Shown here one piece after another: positions 1-8,464 of a DNA stretch of 64,000 bases. The position numbers were made by a program, and so were the translations under genes. The first letter of the stretch is position 1. Each line of letters starts with the position of its first letter. The notes beneath the pieces were generated by a model. That model was not told the origin of the DNA. It searched no databases and saw only the letters and a list, made by a program, of their open reading frames with translations. Source of the DNA: Pseudophaeobacter sp. (lineage in GTDB: Bacteria; Pseudomonadota; Alphaproteobacteria; Rhodobacterales; Rhodobacteraceae); the NCBI GenBank assembly GCA_027019165.1, contig JALUXC010000017.1, positions 62,001-126,000 on the forward strand, in the 5' to 3' direction.

Positions 1-694
1 CAAGGTCATAGATACCTGCAGCCTCGGTCTTGGCCAGCATTGCGCGGATTTGCTGGCGGATGGTTTCCACCGACCGGTTGCGCAGGGCAGAGACATCCTG
101 CGGGCTGTGTCCCTCGACCAGAAGGCCGAGAACGGCGGCTTCCGATGGGGTCAGACCATATAGGACCCGCGCGGCCTGGTTTGCCTTTTCGTGCCAGGGG
201 ACATCTACAGCCACCAATACAAGAGAGCCCGGCGCAGCCCCCCGTTCGCTTCTCAAAAGGAAGGGCTTTCCGGTGTCCTTACGCGGCAACCGAAGCATGG
301 GGGCATGGGCACTATGCCCCCCGGCATATTCCATCAGGGCGCGGTGCTGATCCGGGTTGAGGTCAAGATCTGCCAGCGGCTGTCCTTGCCTGACGCCGAA
401 TAGGGCCTGCGCCAAGGCGTTGGGCTCGCTGATGCACCCATCTGCTGACAGGATGAAAGCGGCGCGCGGGTTTTCTGGCTGGGGGTCATTGGCCTGGCAG
501 GGCAAGGCACAGAGCAGCCGTTCGGCCCGCGCAACGTGCCGTTCGATTGTGTGGCGCATGTCTGCGAGCCGATGGAACTCCGTTCCATCACTCAGGGTCT
601 GTTCGGCCACGTCCAGCAAGGCGCCAAAGCTGCCGTGATCCAGCGCACTGTCATAGACCGTTTCGATCAAAGAGGAGGTCTTCCCAGTTGTCAT
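1..694 (-). CDS. LuxR-type HTH transcriptional regulator (C-terminus cut by window edge)
   Basis: At least 231 residues, starting at ATG 694 behind an AAAGGA ribosome site and running off the left edge. The last ~60 visible residues are a LuxR/GerE-type HTH: YGLTPSEAAVLGLLVEGHS, then a recognition helix with RNRSVETIRQQIRAMLAKT. The N-terminal ~150 residues form a PAS-like sensory region with no catalytic motif. No phosphoacceptor receiver domain is visible, so it is probably a stand-alone, ligand- or redox-responsive regulator rather than a two-component output. The pattern SLIETVYDSALD near the start resembles the N-terminus of the LuxR-like/hydrolase fusion at 39729. Target genes are unknown; the divergent secreted-protein operon at 854 is one candidate. 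Confidence 0.8.
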   Translation of the reverse strand, partial: MTTGKTSSLIETVYDSALDHGSFGALLDVAEQTLSDGTEFHRLADMRHTIERHVARAERLLCALPCQANDPQPENPRAAFILSADGCISEPNALAQALFGVRQGQPLADLDLNPDQHRALMEYAGGHSAHAPMLRLPRKDTGKPFLLRSERGAAPGSLVLVAVDVPWHEKANQAARVLYGLTPSEAAVLGLLVEGHSPQDVSALRNRSVETIRQQIRAMLAKTEAAGIYDL

Positions 695-853
695 TCTCGG
701 CAGTCCTTTGCCAGCAGTCGTTGCCTTTGGTGCCATATAACCAAAGTTGGTCATGTCTGCGAAATGGCAAAGGTTTACCTGCTTTCCCCATGCCAGTGTT
801 GGCGTATCTGTGATTTCCCCGGCATCGCCGGGGGCCAAGGAAATAAGATCGAC

Positions 854-1675
854 ATGACGTTTACTCTGCCGCTCGCCGCGGTTCTCTCTGTTCTACCCGC
901 TGCCGCCCTATTGGCGGACTGTGCGCCTGCCACGATTTCCATTCCTTCTGAAGGGCCTGCGAACTACGAGGTGCCGGATGCGGATGCTGCGGCCTTGCGG
1001 GCAAAGACTTATGGCGCCGCTCCAGATGCGGATCATGTGCTCCTTTTGCACGAGGGCGAAGGCTATTGGATTCAAAGGGGCGATCTTGACGCGGCCCATG
1101 TGGTTCTGGGCTCAAAGTCCACCACCTACAGCTATGAGGGGCCGGACCATTGCGCGCCGCGGGACCTGACGATTGATCTTGGCCTCGAAGAGGATCCGGC
1201 GACCCCATTGCCTGCAAATTCAACTCTGGCGGTCTCGGGCGTAGCTCAGCCGAAATCCGGTATTTGGAAGTACAGCGCCACTCCGGTCACTTTCGAAGGC
1301 TGTCCGGCGATGATGCCGCGCAGTGGTCTGGCGGATTTTGGCGCGCTTCCCCCCGAAGCCATGAAGCCGCAACGACTAACTTTTCAATCGCCGTTTCACC
1401 CAGCCCAGTTGCCCTTGTCGCGGATGTCAAAGGGCTGGTGGCAAGAGGCCGCGAACGTTTGGCAAACGCGGGTCATGTTGCATGAATTTGGCGAAGCGTC
1501 GATCACTGTGGGGCAGGGATCCTTCATGATGTGGCAAATCATGGTGGAAAACGAACACAAGATCTTGCACACGACGCTGGTAAGCGTCGGCCTGCCGCCC
1601 GAAGCGGTTGCAGTCTTTGGCTCTGAACGTTGCAATGTGCAGTCAACGAATATCTGGACGCGGGTAGGGGACTGA
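854..1675 (+). CDS. Secreted protein of unknown function
   Basis: 273 residues from ATG 854, preceded by AAGGAA. A longer frame is open from 536 but lacks a ribosome site and overlaps the divergent regulator, so I chose 854. Residues 1-22 form a clear Sec signal peptide ending in ALLA; the rest is hydrophilic with four or so cysteines, suggesting a disulphide-bonded periplasmic or secreted protein. I do not recognise the family. It is followed after 3 bases by the VWA-protein gene and, after that, by a membrane protein, so the three are probably one transcript and may form one envelope assembly. Confidence 0.7.
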   Translation: MTFTLPLAAVLSVLPAAALLADCAPATISIPSEGPANYEVPDADAAALRAKTYGAAPDADHVLLLHEGEGYWIQRGDLDAAHVVLGSKSTTYSYEGPDHCAPRDLTIDLGLEEDPATPLPANSTLAVSGVAQPKSGIWKYSATPVTFEGCPAMMPRSGLADFGALPPEAMKPQRLTFQSPFHPAQLPLSRMSKGWWQEAANVWQTRVMLHEFGEASITVGQGSFMMWQIMVENEHKILHTTLVSVGLPPEAVAVFGSERCNVQSTNIWTRVGD

Positions 1676-1678
1676 GCC

Positions 1679-3121
1679 ATGCACAAGACGATTGCTTTGG
1701 CCGCCTTCATGGCTGGCGCTGTGGTGGCCCCGCTTTTTGCCGAAGAGGCGCCGCGCAGCACTCTGGTTCTTGACGCCTCCGGCTCCATGTGGGGCCAGAT
1801 CGACGGGGTGGCCAAGATCACCATTGCAAGGGATGTGATGCGCGACCTTCTGGGTGCCTTGCCCGAAACACAGCAGCTTGGCCTGATGGTCTACGGGCAT
1901 CGGCGCAAAGGGGACTGCAGCGACATTGAAGAGGTAATCGCGCCCGCACCCGGCTCCCATGGGGCCATTGTATCGGCGCTTGATGGGATTTCGCCCAAGG
2001 GGAAAACGCCCTTGTCTGCGGCGGTTCTGCAGGCCGCCGAAGGGCTGCGCGCGACCGAGGAAAAGGCGACGGTCATCCTGATTTCAGACGGGAAAGAGAC
2101 CTGCGGTCTGGATCCTTGTGCCATTGGCGCCCAGCTGGAACAGACGGGCGTCGATTTCACCTTGCACGCCATCGGCTTTGGCGTTGCAGATGAAGCGACG
2201 CGCGCGCAATTGCAGTGCCTGGCGGAAAACACCGGGGGTAGCTATCGGGATGCATCAAACGCGGCGGCGCTTGCCTCGGCTTTGGGCAGTGTTGCTGCGG
2301 CCAAACCTGCAGAGGCCCCGGATCTGCCGGAAGCCAGCCTTGAGGTGCCACGCAAAGCGCAGGCTGGAAGCCTTGTGGAGGTCGCATGGGAGGGGCCTGC
2401 CGAAGAGGGCGACTGGATCGGAACGCTGGCACCCGACGCGGAGGTGGGGGCGTTTTCCTCTCGCATTGGCATCGACCACGGCAACCCGGCACCAATGCCC
2501 GCGCCTAGCAAGGATGGCCGTTATGAGGTCGTCTATGTGCAAGCAGCCAGTGGCAAGGTCCTGGCGCGTCAGCCGATTGAGATCGCGCCGATGGTGGCCT
2601 CTGTCACCGCGCAGGCGGAAGGGCAGACCGGTGGCAAGGTCGTGGTCAATTGGCAGGGGCGCGGCTCCCCCAAGGATTTCATTGGCATCGCGCCAGTGGC
2701 AGATGGTTTTCCGGCAACGACTTTCTATTTCGAAACCATGGGACCACAAAGTCAGGCCTTGCAGATGCCCTCACAGCCCGGCGCCTATGAGATCGTCTAT
2801 ATTGCGACAACCGACCCTTGGGAGGTGCTGGCCCGCACGCCGATCAGCCTGACCGACCCTGATCTTTCGCTCAAGGCCGCTCCCAAGGTCGCGCGCGGGG
2901 GAGAGATCACGGCGCTCTGGAGCGGCACGCCGCCGAACCCTGACAACTACATTGCTCTGGCCAAACGCGGTGATGCCCTTCCGCATGTGGTCGATTATGC
3001 CCACACCCACAGCCATCTGGTGCGCTTGCAGGCGCCCGATCAGCCGGGTGAATATGAGTTGAGGTATTTCTATGCCGAGGGGGACCGGATCGTCACCTCC
3101 CTCCCGATTATGGTCGAATAA
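1679..3121 (+). CDS. Periplasmic von Willebrand A protein with three tandem C-terminal modules
   Basis: 480 residues with a signal peptide (1-21, cleavage near LFAEE). The VWA domain spans about 27-205 and has an intact MIDAS metal site: DASGSMW, with further metal contacts near KGKTPLS and ISDGKETCG. The region from about 220 to the end is three related modules of about 85 residues. Each has a core W-x-G followed by DWIGT, DFIGI or NYIAL and closes with a YEVVY, YEIVY or YELRY strand, suggesting Ig-like folds. VWA domains bind protein ligands through a divalent metal. It starts 3 bases after the upstream secreted-protein gene and ends 1 base before the downstream membrane-protein gene, so coupled expression is very likely. 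The binding partner is unknown. Confidence 0.85.
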   Translation: MHKTIALAAFMAGAVVAPLFAEEAPRSTLVLDASGSMWGQIDGVAKITIARDVMRDLLGALPETQQLGLMVYGHRRKGDCSDIEEVIAPAPGSHGAIVSALDGISPKGKTPLSAAVLQAAEGLRATEEKATVILISDGKETCGLDPCAIGAQLEQTGVDFTLHAIGFGVADEATRAQLQCLAENTGGSYRDASNAAALASALGSVAAAKPAEAPDLPEASLEVPRKAQAGSLVEVAWEGPAEEGDWIGTLAPDAEVGAFSSRIGIDHGNPAPMPAPSKDGRYEVVYVQAASGKVLARQPIEIAPMVASVTAQAEGQTGGKVVVNWQGRGSPKDFIGIAPVADGFPATTFYFETMGPQSQALQMPSQPGAYEIVYIATTDPWEVLARTPISLTDPDLSLKAAPKVARGGEITALWSGTPPNPDNYIALAKRGDALPHVVDYAHTHSHLVRLQAPDQPGEYELRYFYAEGDRIVTSLPIMVE

Positions 3122-3122
3122 C

Positions 3123-4067
3123 ATGCAGGCGATGACATTTGTGAGCCGTGGCCTGTCCCTGTTCGGGGGCAAGGCCGGGCGCATCGGCGCCATGATACGG
3201 GCCGCGCTGTCGGTGCTGGGCAGTGATGTGAAAGTGTTTCTGCCGTTCTTGTTGTTGTTCCTGGTCAAGGCGGGGCGGGGGCTTTTGGCGCTTTGGCTGC
3301 TTTACCTCGGGTTTGTAACGCAGGATTGGGAGCAGGCTTTCTCGTTGATGCTGCTATATCTTGTGTATCTGCCGTTTGAGATCATCCTGCAGACCTTCTT
3401 GCAGGCAATGATGAGCCAGATGACCCGCGATACGCTGATTGAGGGGCGCATAAGCTGGGCCAGCATCGCAGGGGTACTGACGCGGCATCTGTTCACACTG
3501 CTGTTCATCGGCGCCATTTCCTATTTTGTGCGCCGTGCCTCTGACAGCAAGCAGGAGGGCTTTTTCGGCTTCCTTGTTGCCCTGCTGGTTTTCGTGGTGG
3601 CCGAGGTCTGGGATCTGGTGTCGAATTTTGGCATCGCGGCCATCGTGGTTGAGCGGGCCGGGATCAAGACCATTGTCGCTCGCCTGAAAGAGCTGCGCGC
3701 CAATGTGCCGGAAACACTCGTGGGTGTCCTGGGCATCGATCTGGTCGGCGGCGTTGCGCAGGCCATCTTTGCAGGCGGTGTAGTTCTAGGACTTTTTGGC
3801 GGCGGTGCGGTCGGGTATCTCTTTGCGGATCAGCTGCCGCAGATGTTCCTCGCTCAATTCGGCGAGGTGCCTGTGAACACGCTACCATCGCTTGCCATTT
3901 TGGCGCTGAGTTTTACTGTCTCGGCCTTCATCGCGGCGGCAACGGTTTTAGCAAAAAGCCTTTACTTCACCTGTCTCTATATCTTTGCAAACGACCACAA
4001 AGAGCTGCCCGAGGCCCGCAGCCAAGACCTTAAGGATGCTCTGTTGCAGGGAAAACCAGAGGTCTGA
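3123..4067 (+). CDS. Polytopic inner-membrane protein, DUF6159-like
   Basis: 314 residues from ATG 3123, one base after the stop of the VWA gene; this spacing decides the start over a longer open frame at 3072. It has roughly five or six hydrophobic segments (near 38-62, 70-95, 118-140, 146-165, 205-235, 255-285) and a hydrophilic C-terminus. The layout resembles the six-helix DUF6159 membrane proteins, for which no biochemical role is established. Operon context with a secreted protein and a VWA protein suggests a membrane anchor or channel for the same assembly; this is inference. Confidence 0.65.
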   Translation: MQAMTFVSRGLSLFGGKAGRIGAMIRAALSVLGSDVKVFLPFLLLFLVKAGRGLLALWLLYLGFVTQDWEQAFSLMLLYLVYLPFEIILQTFLQAMMSQMTRDTLIEGRISWASIAGVLTRHLFTLLFIGAISYFVRRASDSKQEGFFGFLVALLVFVVAEVWDLVSNFGIAAIVVERAGIKTIVARLKELRANVPETLVGVLGIDLVGGVAQAIFAGGVVLGLFGGGAVGYLFADQLPQMFLAQFGEVPVNTLPSLAILALSFTVSAFIAAATVLAKSLYFTCLYIFANDHKELPEARSQDLKDALLQGKPEV

Positions 4068-4077
4068 GGCCGTGATT

Positions 4078-5100
4078 TCATGCCATGGCGGTAGCGGCCT
4101 CTGAGGACAGTGTTTGCGCTGCGTGTTGCGTGTGACTTTGGATCAGGTGGTGCCAAGCTTGGGCAAAGTCACTTTCGCAACTCGTGGCTCTGTCTTGTGA
4201 TGTGTGCTGGCCCTTTGCAGTTGCCGCCTGCAAGGCTGCTTGCCATGCTGCAACGCCAAAGCCTTGCACCACAGTGGCAGAAGGGCCAGCGCTCATGGAC
4301 AGCCCGTCCACGCCAGAGCAGATCACGGGCCGACCGGCGGCGCGTGCTTCGAGGGCGACCAGACCAAAGGCTTCCCAGCGCGATGGCATGGCCACGATAT
4401 CAACCGCCTCCAACGCGTCTTCGGAACGCGCGACATGTCCCATGAAGCGGATCCGGGGATCTCCGTTTGCTGCGGCGCGCAGGCGGGCTTCGTCAGGCCC
4501 GGTGCCATAGATATGCAGGGAGAGGCTTTGGCCCTCCAGCTGTCGAAAGGCCTCGATGAGGATGTCAAAACCCTTTTGCTGGTGCAGACGACCAATTGCG
4601 CCAATGATCTTTGGCTGCGCGTTAGGAGCGCGAAGGGAACGAAACCCATCCAATGCTACTGCAGAAGGAATGACGTGCAGGCGGCGCTCCGTGACAAGCT
4701 GACGTCTGCGCATCCATTTCGCCTGTCCCTCACTTACCGCAATCACGCTGTCAAACAAGGCATAGGCTGTCCGAAGCATAGCGAAAAACCGTAACTTTGA
4801 ACGCACGTTGAGGGCTGTGAACATCTCAGTGTAGCTGTGCTCTACGTGTGAAATAGGCAAACTGGGATGGCGCGCCCGAAACGCGATAAGGGAAGGCACG
4901 CGGCGCCAGTTGAGGCTAAGGTGAGAGACGATCATATCTGCTTCACACTCAGGCAGAGTTCCGTGTTTCGGCACCATTTGCACCTTGTGTTGCGCGGTCC
5001 GTCCCATCAGAGGGCAAGTGCGAATATGGTCCAGAACCCGGGTTACACCGCCCGGGGTGGCATCGTCCAACAAATGCAGGATGCGGGTTTGAGAAGACAT
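4078..5100 (-). CDS. GT4-family glycosyltransferase (exopolysaccharide)
   Basis: 340 residues; ATG 5100 is preceded by AAAGGA. The N-terminal domain has the glycine-rich acceptor loop DDATPGGVTRVL. The C-terminal half carries GAIGRLHQQKGFDILIEA and the nucleotide-sugar-binding ARSEDALEAVDIVAMPSRWE with EAFGLVALEARAAGRPV, the E-x7-E signature of retaining GT-B enzymes. It should transfer one sugar from a nucleotide donor to the lipid-linked repeat unit at the cytoplasmic face. It is the last gene of a minus-strand run, flippase-GT2-GT2-GT4, with gaps of 3-21 bases. Sugar specificity cannot be read from the sequence. Confidence 0.88.
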   Translation of the reverse strand: MSSQTRILHLLDDATPGGVTRVLDHIRTCPLMGRTAQHKVQMVPKHGTLPECEADMIVSHLSLNWRRVPSLIAFRARHPSLPISHVEHSYTEMFTALNVRSKLRFFAMLRTAYALFDSVIAVSEGQAKWMRRRQLVTERRLHVIPSAVALDGFRSLRAPNAQPKIIGAIGRLHQQKGFDILIEAFRQLEGQSLSLHIYGTGPDEARLRAAANGDPRIRFMGHVARSEDALEAVDIVAMPSRWEAFGLVALEARAAGRPVICSGVDGLSMSAGPSATVVQGFGVAAWQAALQAATAKGQHTSQDRATSCESDFAQAWHHLIQSHTQHAAQTLSSEAATAMA

Positions 5101-5121
5101 GGGGCGTCCTTTCTTGCAGTA

Positions 5122-6108
5122 TCAGGTGTTGGCCGATCCCAGAACGGAGCGGGCAAAGCGCAAAGGGGCGTCGCCGAACCGCGCGGTGGCATGCGCTGCG
5201 ACCCAGGTTGTCACAGTGCGCAGGGGTTCTTCGGCCAGGGGGCGGCGCGACTGTGCGAAGGCGCGGGTGATATGGGACAGTGCCGCAGGGCCATCGCCAG
5301 CGCTAATCGCGCGCCGGGCTAGGTACCTGAGTTGATAGGCGCGTGCGGCTGGTTCATGGAGGGCAAAGAACGCCGGTGCGGCAGGGCGCAGCTTGGTGAC
5401 CATCCGTTCCCAGGAGGCGAGTTGAGCGGACATATTGGCCGAGAGGCCGCCCGGGTTCACCCGATATTCCGTCAACAGGCCTCGCACGCCCTCCAGCATC
5501 CAATCGCTAAGCAGGGCCATGCGCAGCCAGCATTCGATGTCCTCGGATTGCCGGAAGGTCTCGTCAAAGACCCAGGCGCGTTGCGTTTCGGTGCTTGGCC
5601 ACCACATGATGTCTTCCAGCGCTGCGCGCCGAATGACCGGCGCAGAGCCATTGCCAACCGGATTGCGTTTGAACACATGCTCTGCCATGACGCCGCGCAG
5701 GCGAGGGCGCTGGGCATGGCCGATCGGTAGGGACCGCTCGTCGATCAAGGCAGAACCGGAGTAGCTGAGGCCCACCTCAGGACAGGCTTGCAAATGTGCG
5801 ACATGGGCCGCCAGTTTTTCGGGGCGCCACAGATCGTCAGCGTCGCAAAACCCTATGACTTCACCGGTGGCGGCAGCAATGCCGCTGTTGCGGGCACCTG
5901 CAAGGCCGCGGTTGATCTGCCGCACCAACCGGATCCGTGGGTCGCGCCTTGCCTGGAGGCGGGCGATATGAGGTGTGGTGTCTGTGGAACCGTCGTCCAC
6001 GACCACAACTTCAAAATCGCCAAACGTTTGCGCACTGAGAGAAGCAAGTGTTTCGAACAAAGTGGTTTCGGCATTGTAGGCTGGGACAACGATGGATGCA
6101 TAGGGCAT
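5122..6108 (-). CDS. GT2-family glycosyltransferase
   Basis: 328 residues; the start has a strong GAGGAGA site. This is a GT-A fold: IVVPAYNAETTL at residue 5, the donor-binding VVVVDDGSTD near 36-45, and the metal-binding DxD-like motif FCDADDLW near 93. The C-terminal ~120 residues are a helical extension containing LRYLARRA, which the neighbouring GT2 at 6119 also has. It probably adds a sugar to the polyprenyl-linked exopolysaccharide repeat. The shared architecture with its neighbour points to a tandem duplication. Confidence 0.88.
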   Translation of the reverse strand: MPYASIVVPAYNAETTLFETLASLSAQTFGDFEVVVVDDGSTDTTPHIARLQARRDPRIRLVRQINRGLAGARNSGIAAATGEVIGFCDADDLWRPEKLAAHVAHLQACPEVGLSYSGSALIDERSLPIGHAQRPRLRGVMAEHVFKRNPVGNGSAPVIRRAALEDIMWWPSTETQRAWVFDETFRQSEDIECWLRMALLSDWMLEGVRGLLTEYRVNPGGLSANMSAQLASWERMVTKLRPAAPAFFALHEPAARAYQLRYLARRAISAGDGPAALSHITRAFAQSRRPLAEEPLRTVTTWVAAHATARFGDAPLRFARSVLGSANT

Positions 6109-6118
6109 GAGGATCTCC

Positions 6119-7039
6119 TCAGTTTGAAAACAGGTGTTGACGCAGGGCGTTTGGCATCAGGGGGAGGATGACAGCGGCCAGCGCGATGAGAACTCCGCGG
6201 CGCGCCGGCAGAAGAAAGGCAGGGGCGTCTTCACGGCAGCCCTCAAGAACAAGGTCACGAACCAGCCGCACGGGGGCGCCTATGCGCAGAGCGCGGCGCG
6301 CAAGGTAGCGGAGGTGAACGGCTTCGGCACGCGGGTCGGGGCCTTGTCCAAAAGCTCCTGCGCTGCGCAACGCCTCTCGGCGCCCGGCGCGCATCGCCTC
6401 AAGATCTGCAGAGAGACCAAGCGGGCTGAGCCGGTAGAGCACGTGGTCTGCGTCAATTCCGGTAAGCTGATACCCATGTCCGACCAGGCGGATCAGGAAT
6501 TCGAGGTCCTCGTTGTGAACCATGTCTTCACGAAAGCCCCTGAGCCGTTTGAAGACCGATCGATGCAAGGACAGGTTCGACACTGTGCAGACGGGGTTTT
6601 CCCCAATCAGCATGGATAGATCGACAGGCCCCTTGGGCAGGCTGGAGCGTGTGCGCACAAGGTTTGGGTCATCCCGGAAAAAGCAAATCCGTCCAAATGC
6701 AGCATCGCTGCCCGCGCGCATCGCGGCGCGGATCTGTGACAGTTTGTCCGGCATCCACATGTCATCGGCATCGCAAAAGGCAAGTATTGGTCCCTGTGCA
6801 AGATGCAAGGCGCCATGGTTGCGCGCCGCGCTGGGGCCCTTGCCGGGGTTGCGGACCAGTCGTAGGCGGTGATCTTGCCGGACTAGCGTTTGTGCAACCT
6901 GCCAGCTTGTGTCGCTGGAGCCATCCTCGATCAGGATCGCTTCCCAGTTCGTCAGTGTCTGTGCGCGCAGCGATGCGATGGTGTCCGGCAAGGTGGTTTC
7001 TGCGTTGTAGACCGGAATGATGACTGAGATCTCGGCCAT
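6119..7039 (-). CDS. GT2-family glycosyltransferase
   Basis: 306 residues; ATG 7039 has AGGAG seven bases upstream. Motifs: ISVIIPVYNAETTL, LIEDGSSDTSW and FCDADDMW (DxD), so an inverting GT-A transferase. It is a paralogue of the gene at 5122, with matching N-terminal motifs and a shared LRYLARRA helix near the C-terminus, and it lies 10 bases upstream of it. It starts 3 bases after the stop of the flippase gene, so the two are co-transcribed. Donor and acceptor are unknown. Confidence 0.88.
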   Translation of the reverse strand: MAEISVIIPVYNAETTLPDTIASLRAQTLTNWEAILIEDGSSDTSWQVAQTLVRQDHRLRLVRNPGKGPSAARNHGALHLAQGPILAFCDADDMWMPDKLSQIRAAMRAGSDAAFGRICFFRDDPNLVRTRSSLPKGPVDLSMLIGENPVCTVSNLSLHRSVFKRLRGFREDMVHNEDLEFLIRLVGHGYQLTGIDADHVLYRLSPLGLSADLEAMRAGRREALRSAGAFGQGPDPRAEAVHLRYLARRALRIGAPVRLVRDLVLEGCREDAPAFLLPARRGVLIALAAVILPLMPNALRQHLFSN

Positions 7040-7042
7040 AAG

Positions 7043-8251
7043 TCAGCTCCTTACTCGGGGTTGAAGGAAAGCGAGGCTGAGTGCCGGGCGCGACAGCCAG
7101 ATCATGATGACGCAGGCGCAGGCGAGGTAGCCCCAGGACACGGCGACCAGCCCGAGGGGCGCTGTGATCAGAACGTTGAGGATCATCGCTGCAGCCAGGA
7201 TCGCAGTGCCGCGCAACTCTTCAAGCGGCCGTCTCTCGGCGCGCAACCAGCCTGCGGTCGCGGTCCAGAACATGGTTGGGATCGCCACAAGGCAGAGGAT
7301 CGAAACGGGCTGTACAAGAGCGTCCCAACCGTCACCGAGCAGGATGGGGATGTACCACGGCGCAAGAAGCGCCTGCAGGATGACCAGCGGAGCGACCAGG
7401 CCCAGAGAAATCCCAAGCCCCTGCCGCATGGAGGCGGCGCGATCACCACTTGTGCACAGATGCGGGAACAGGACTGAGGCAAAGGCCGTTGAAAACGAGG
7501 TCGCAAGGCTGAGGCCGGCGTTGAAAGCCATGAAATAGAGCCCCAGAAGTTCGGGGCCCAAAAGTGCGCCAACAATCAGTTTGTCTCCATGCAGGCGCGC
7601 GTTTTTTACAGCTTCGGTGCCGATGATGGGGGCTCCAAATCGCAGAAAGGGCGCGAGCGCTGCTTTTCCCGCACCGAGGGCAGGCTTCCAGGGATGCAGA
7701 CGACGCATCCAGAGAAGCCAGAGCGGAGCGGTCAGCAATCGGGGCAGAACCAGAACCAATGGGGAGGGCCAGATGACGGCAAGGGCAATCGACATCAGGT
7801 TCGCGATTGACGACTGCCCGCCGGCGATGGCTGCGGTACGGGTGAGCTTGCCTGCACGCAGGGCAAGGCCCGTTTGCACCAGGCCGCCCGGCATGAATAG
7901 ATATTCTCCGGCCAGAACCAGGATCAACCCCGCCAACGTGCCGTTTTCCGTCACCACCCAGACAACGGCGGCGACAAAGGCCTGAAGGGCAAACAGCCCG
8001 GTACACCAGGTCCAGAATATGCCATGGGCCCGGTTGCAGGTTGCGTCCAGCTCTGCCTCTGGGGCTGCAATGATGCGCTGCGTGACCCCATGCTCGGTCA
8101 GGGATTTCAGAAGATCACCCGTGGCCAGGGCGGCCGCTGCTATGCCAATTTCCTGTGCTTCCATTGTACGGGCCACCGCGATGACCACGCCAAGGCGCGA
8201 CAGCTTGGTCGCAAGTTCGGAAGCGCCGTAGGCAAGAAGGTGTCTGAACAT
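7043..8251 (-). CDS. Wzx-like polysaccharide flippase (MOP superfamily)
   Basis: 402 residues if started at ATG 8251, where the first hydrophobic helix begins (MFRHLLAYGASELATKLSR). The frame is open further, to 8455, but the extra ~68 residues are polar and low-complexity and overlap the divergent promoter region. The ribosome site at 8251 is weak, so the start is uncertain. About 12 membrane segments are seen, as in Wzx/RfbX exporters that flip undecaprenyl-linked repeat units to the periplasm. It is the first gene of the run flippase-GT2-GT2-GT4, divergent from the export lipoprotein gene. Confidence 0.82.
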   Translation of the reverse strand: MFRHLLAYGASELATKLSRLGVVIAVARTMEAQEIGIAAAALATGDLLKSLTEHGVTQRIIAAPEAELDATCNRAHGIFWTWCTGLFALQAFVAAVVWVVTENGTLAGLILVLAGEYLFMPGGLVQTGLALRAGKLTRTAAIAGGQSSIANLMSIALAVIWPSPLVLVLPRLLTAPLWLLWMRRLHPWKPALGAGKAALAPFLRFGAPIIGTEAVKNARLHGDKLIVGALLGPELLGLYFMAFNAGLSLATSFSTAFASVLFPHLCTSGDRAASMRQGLGISLGLVAPLVILQALLAPWYIPILLGDGWDALVQPVSILCLVAIPTMFWTATAGWLRAERRPLEELRGTAILAAAMILNVLITAPLGLVAVSWGYLACACVIMIWLSRPALSLAFLQPRVRS

Positions 8252-8464
8252 GGAAGAGGCGGGTCTTGGCAAAAGAAAAGTCCTGTGAGTTCGGGTTCTC
8301 TTCAGTATGCTCGTCTTTGACCGGCTGTCGTTCGCGCGGGTGGACGGTCTTGCGGCGCAGGGGCATTGTCTTCTATCCGGTTGGACAGGTTGAACATCCC
8401 ACAGCGCGCATACCTGCCGTGCCACGCTCGCGCTAAGATAGAGAGCAGAATTCAAGGAAACTCT

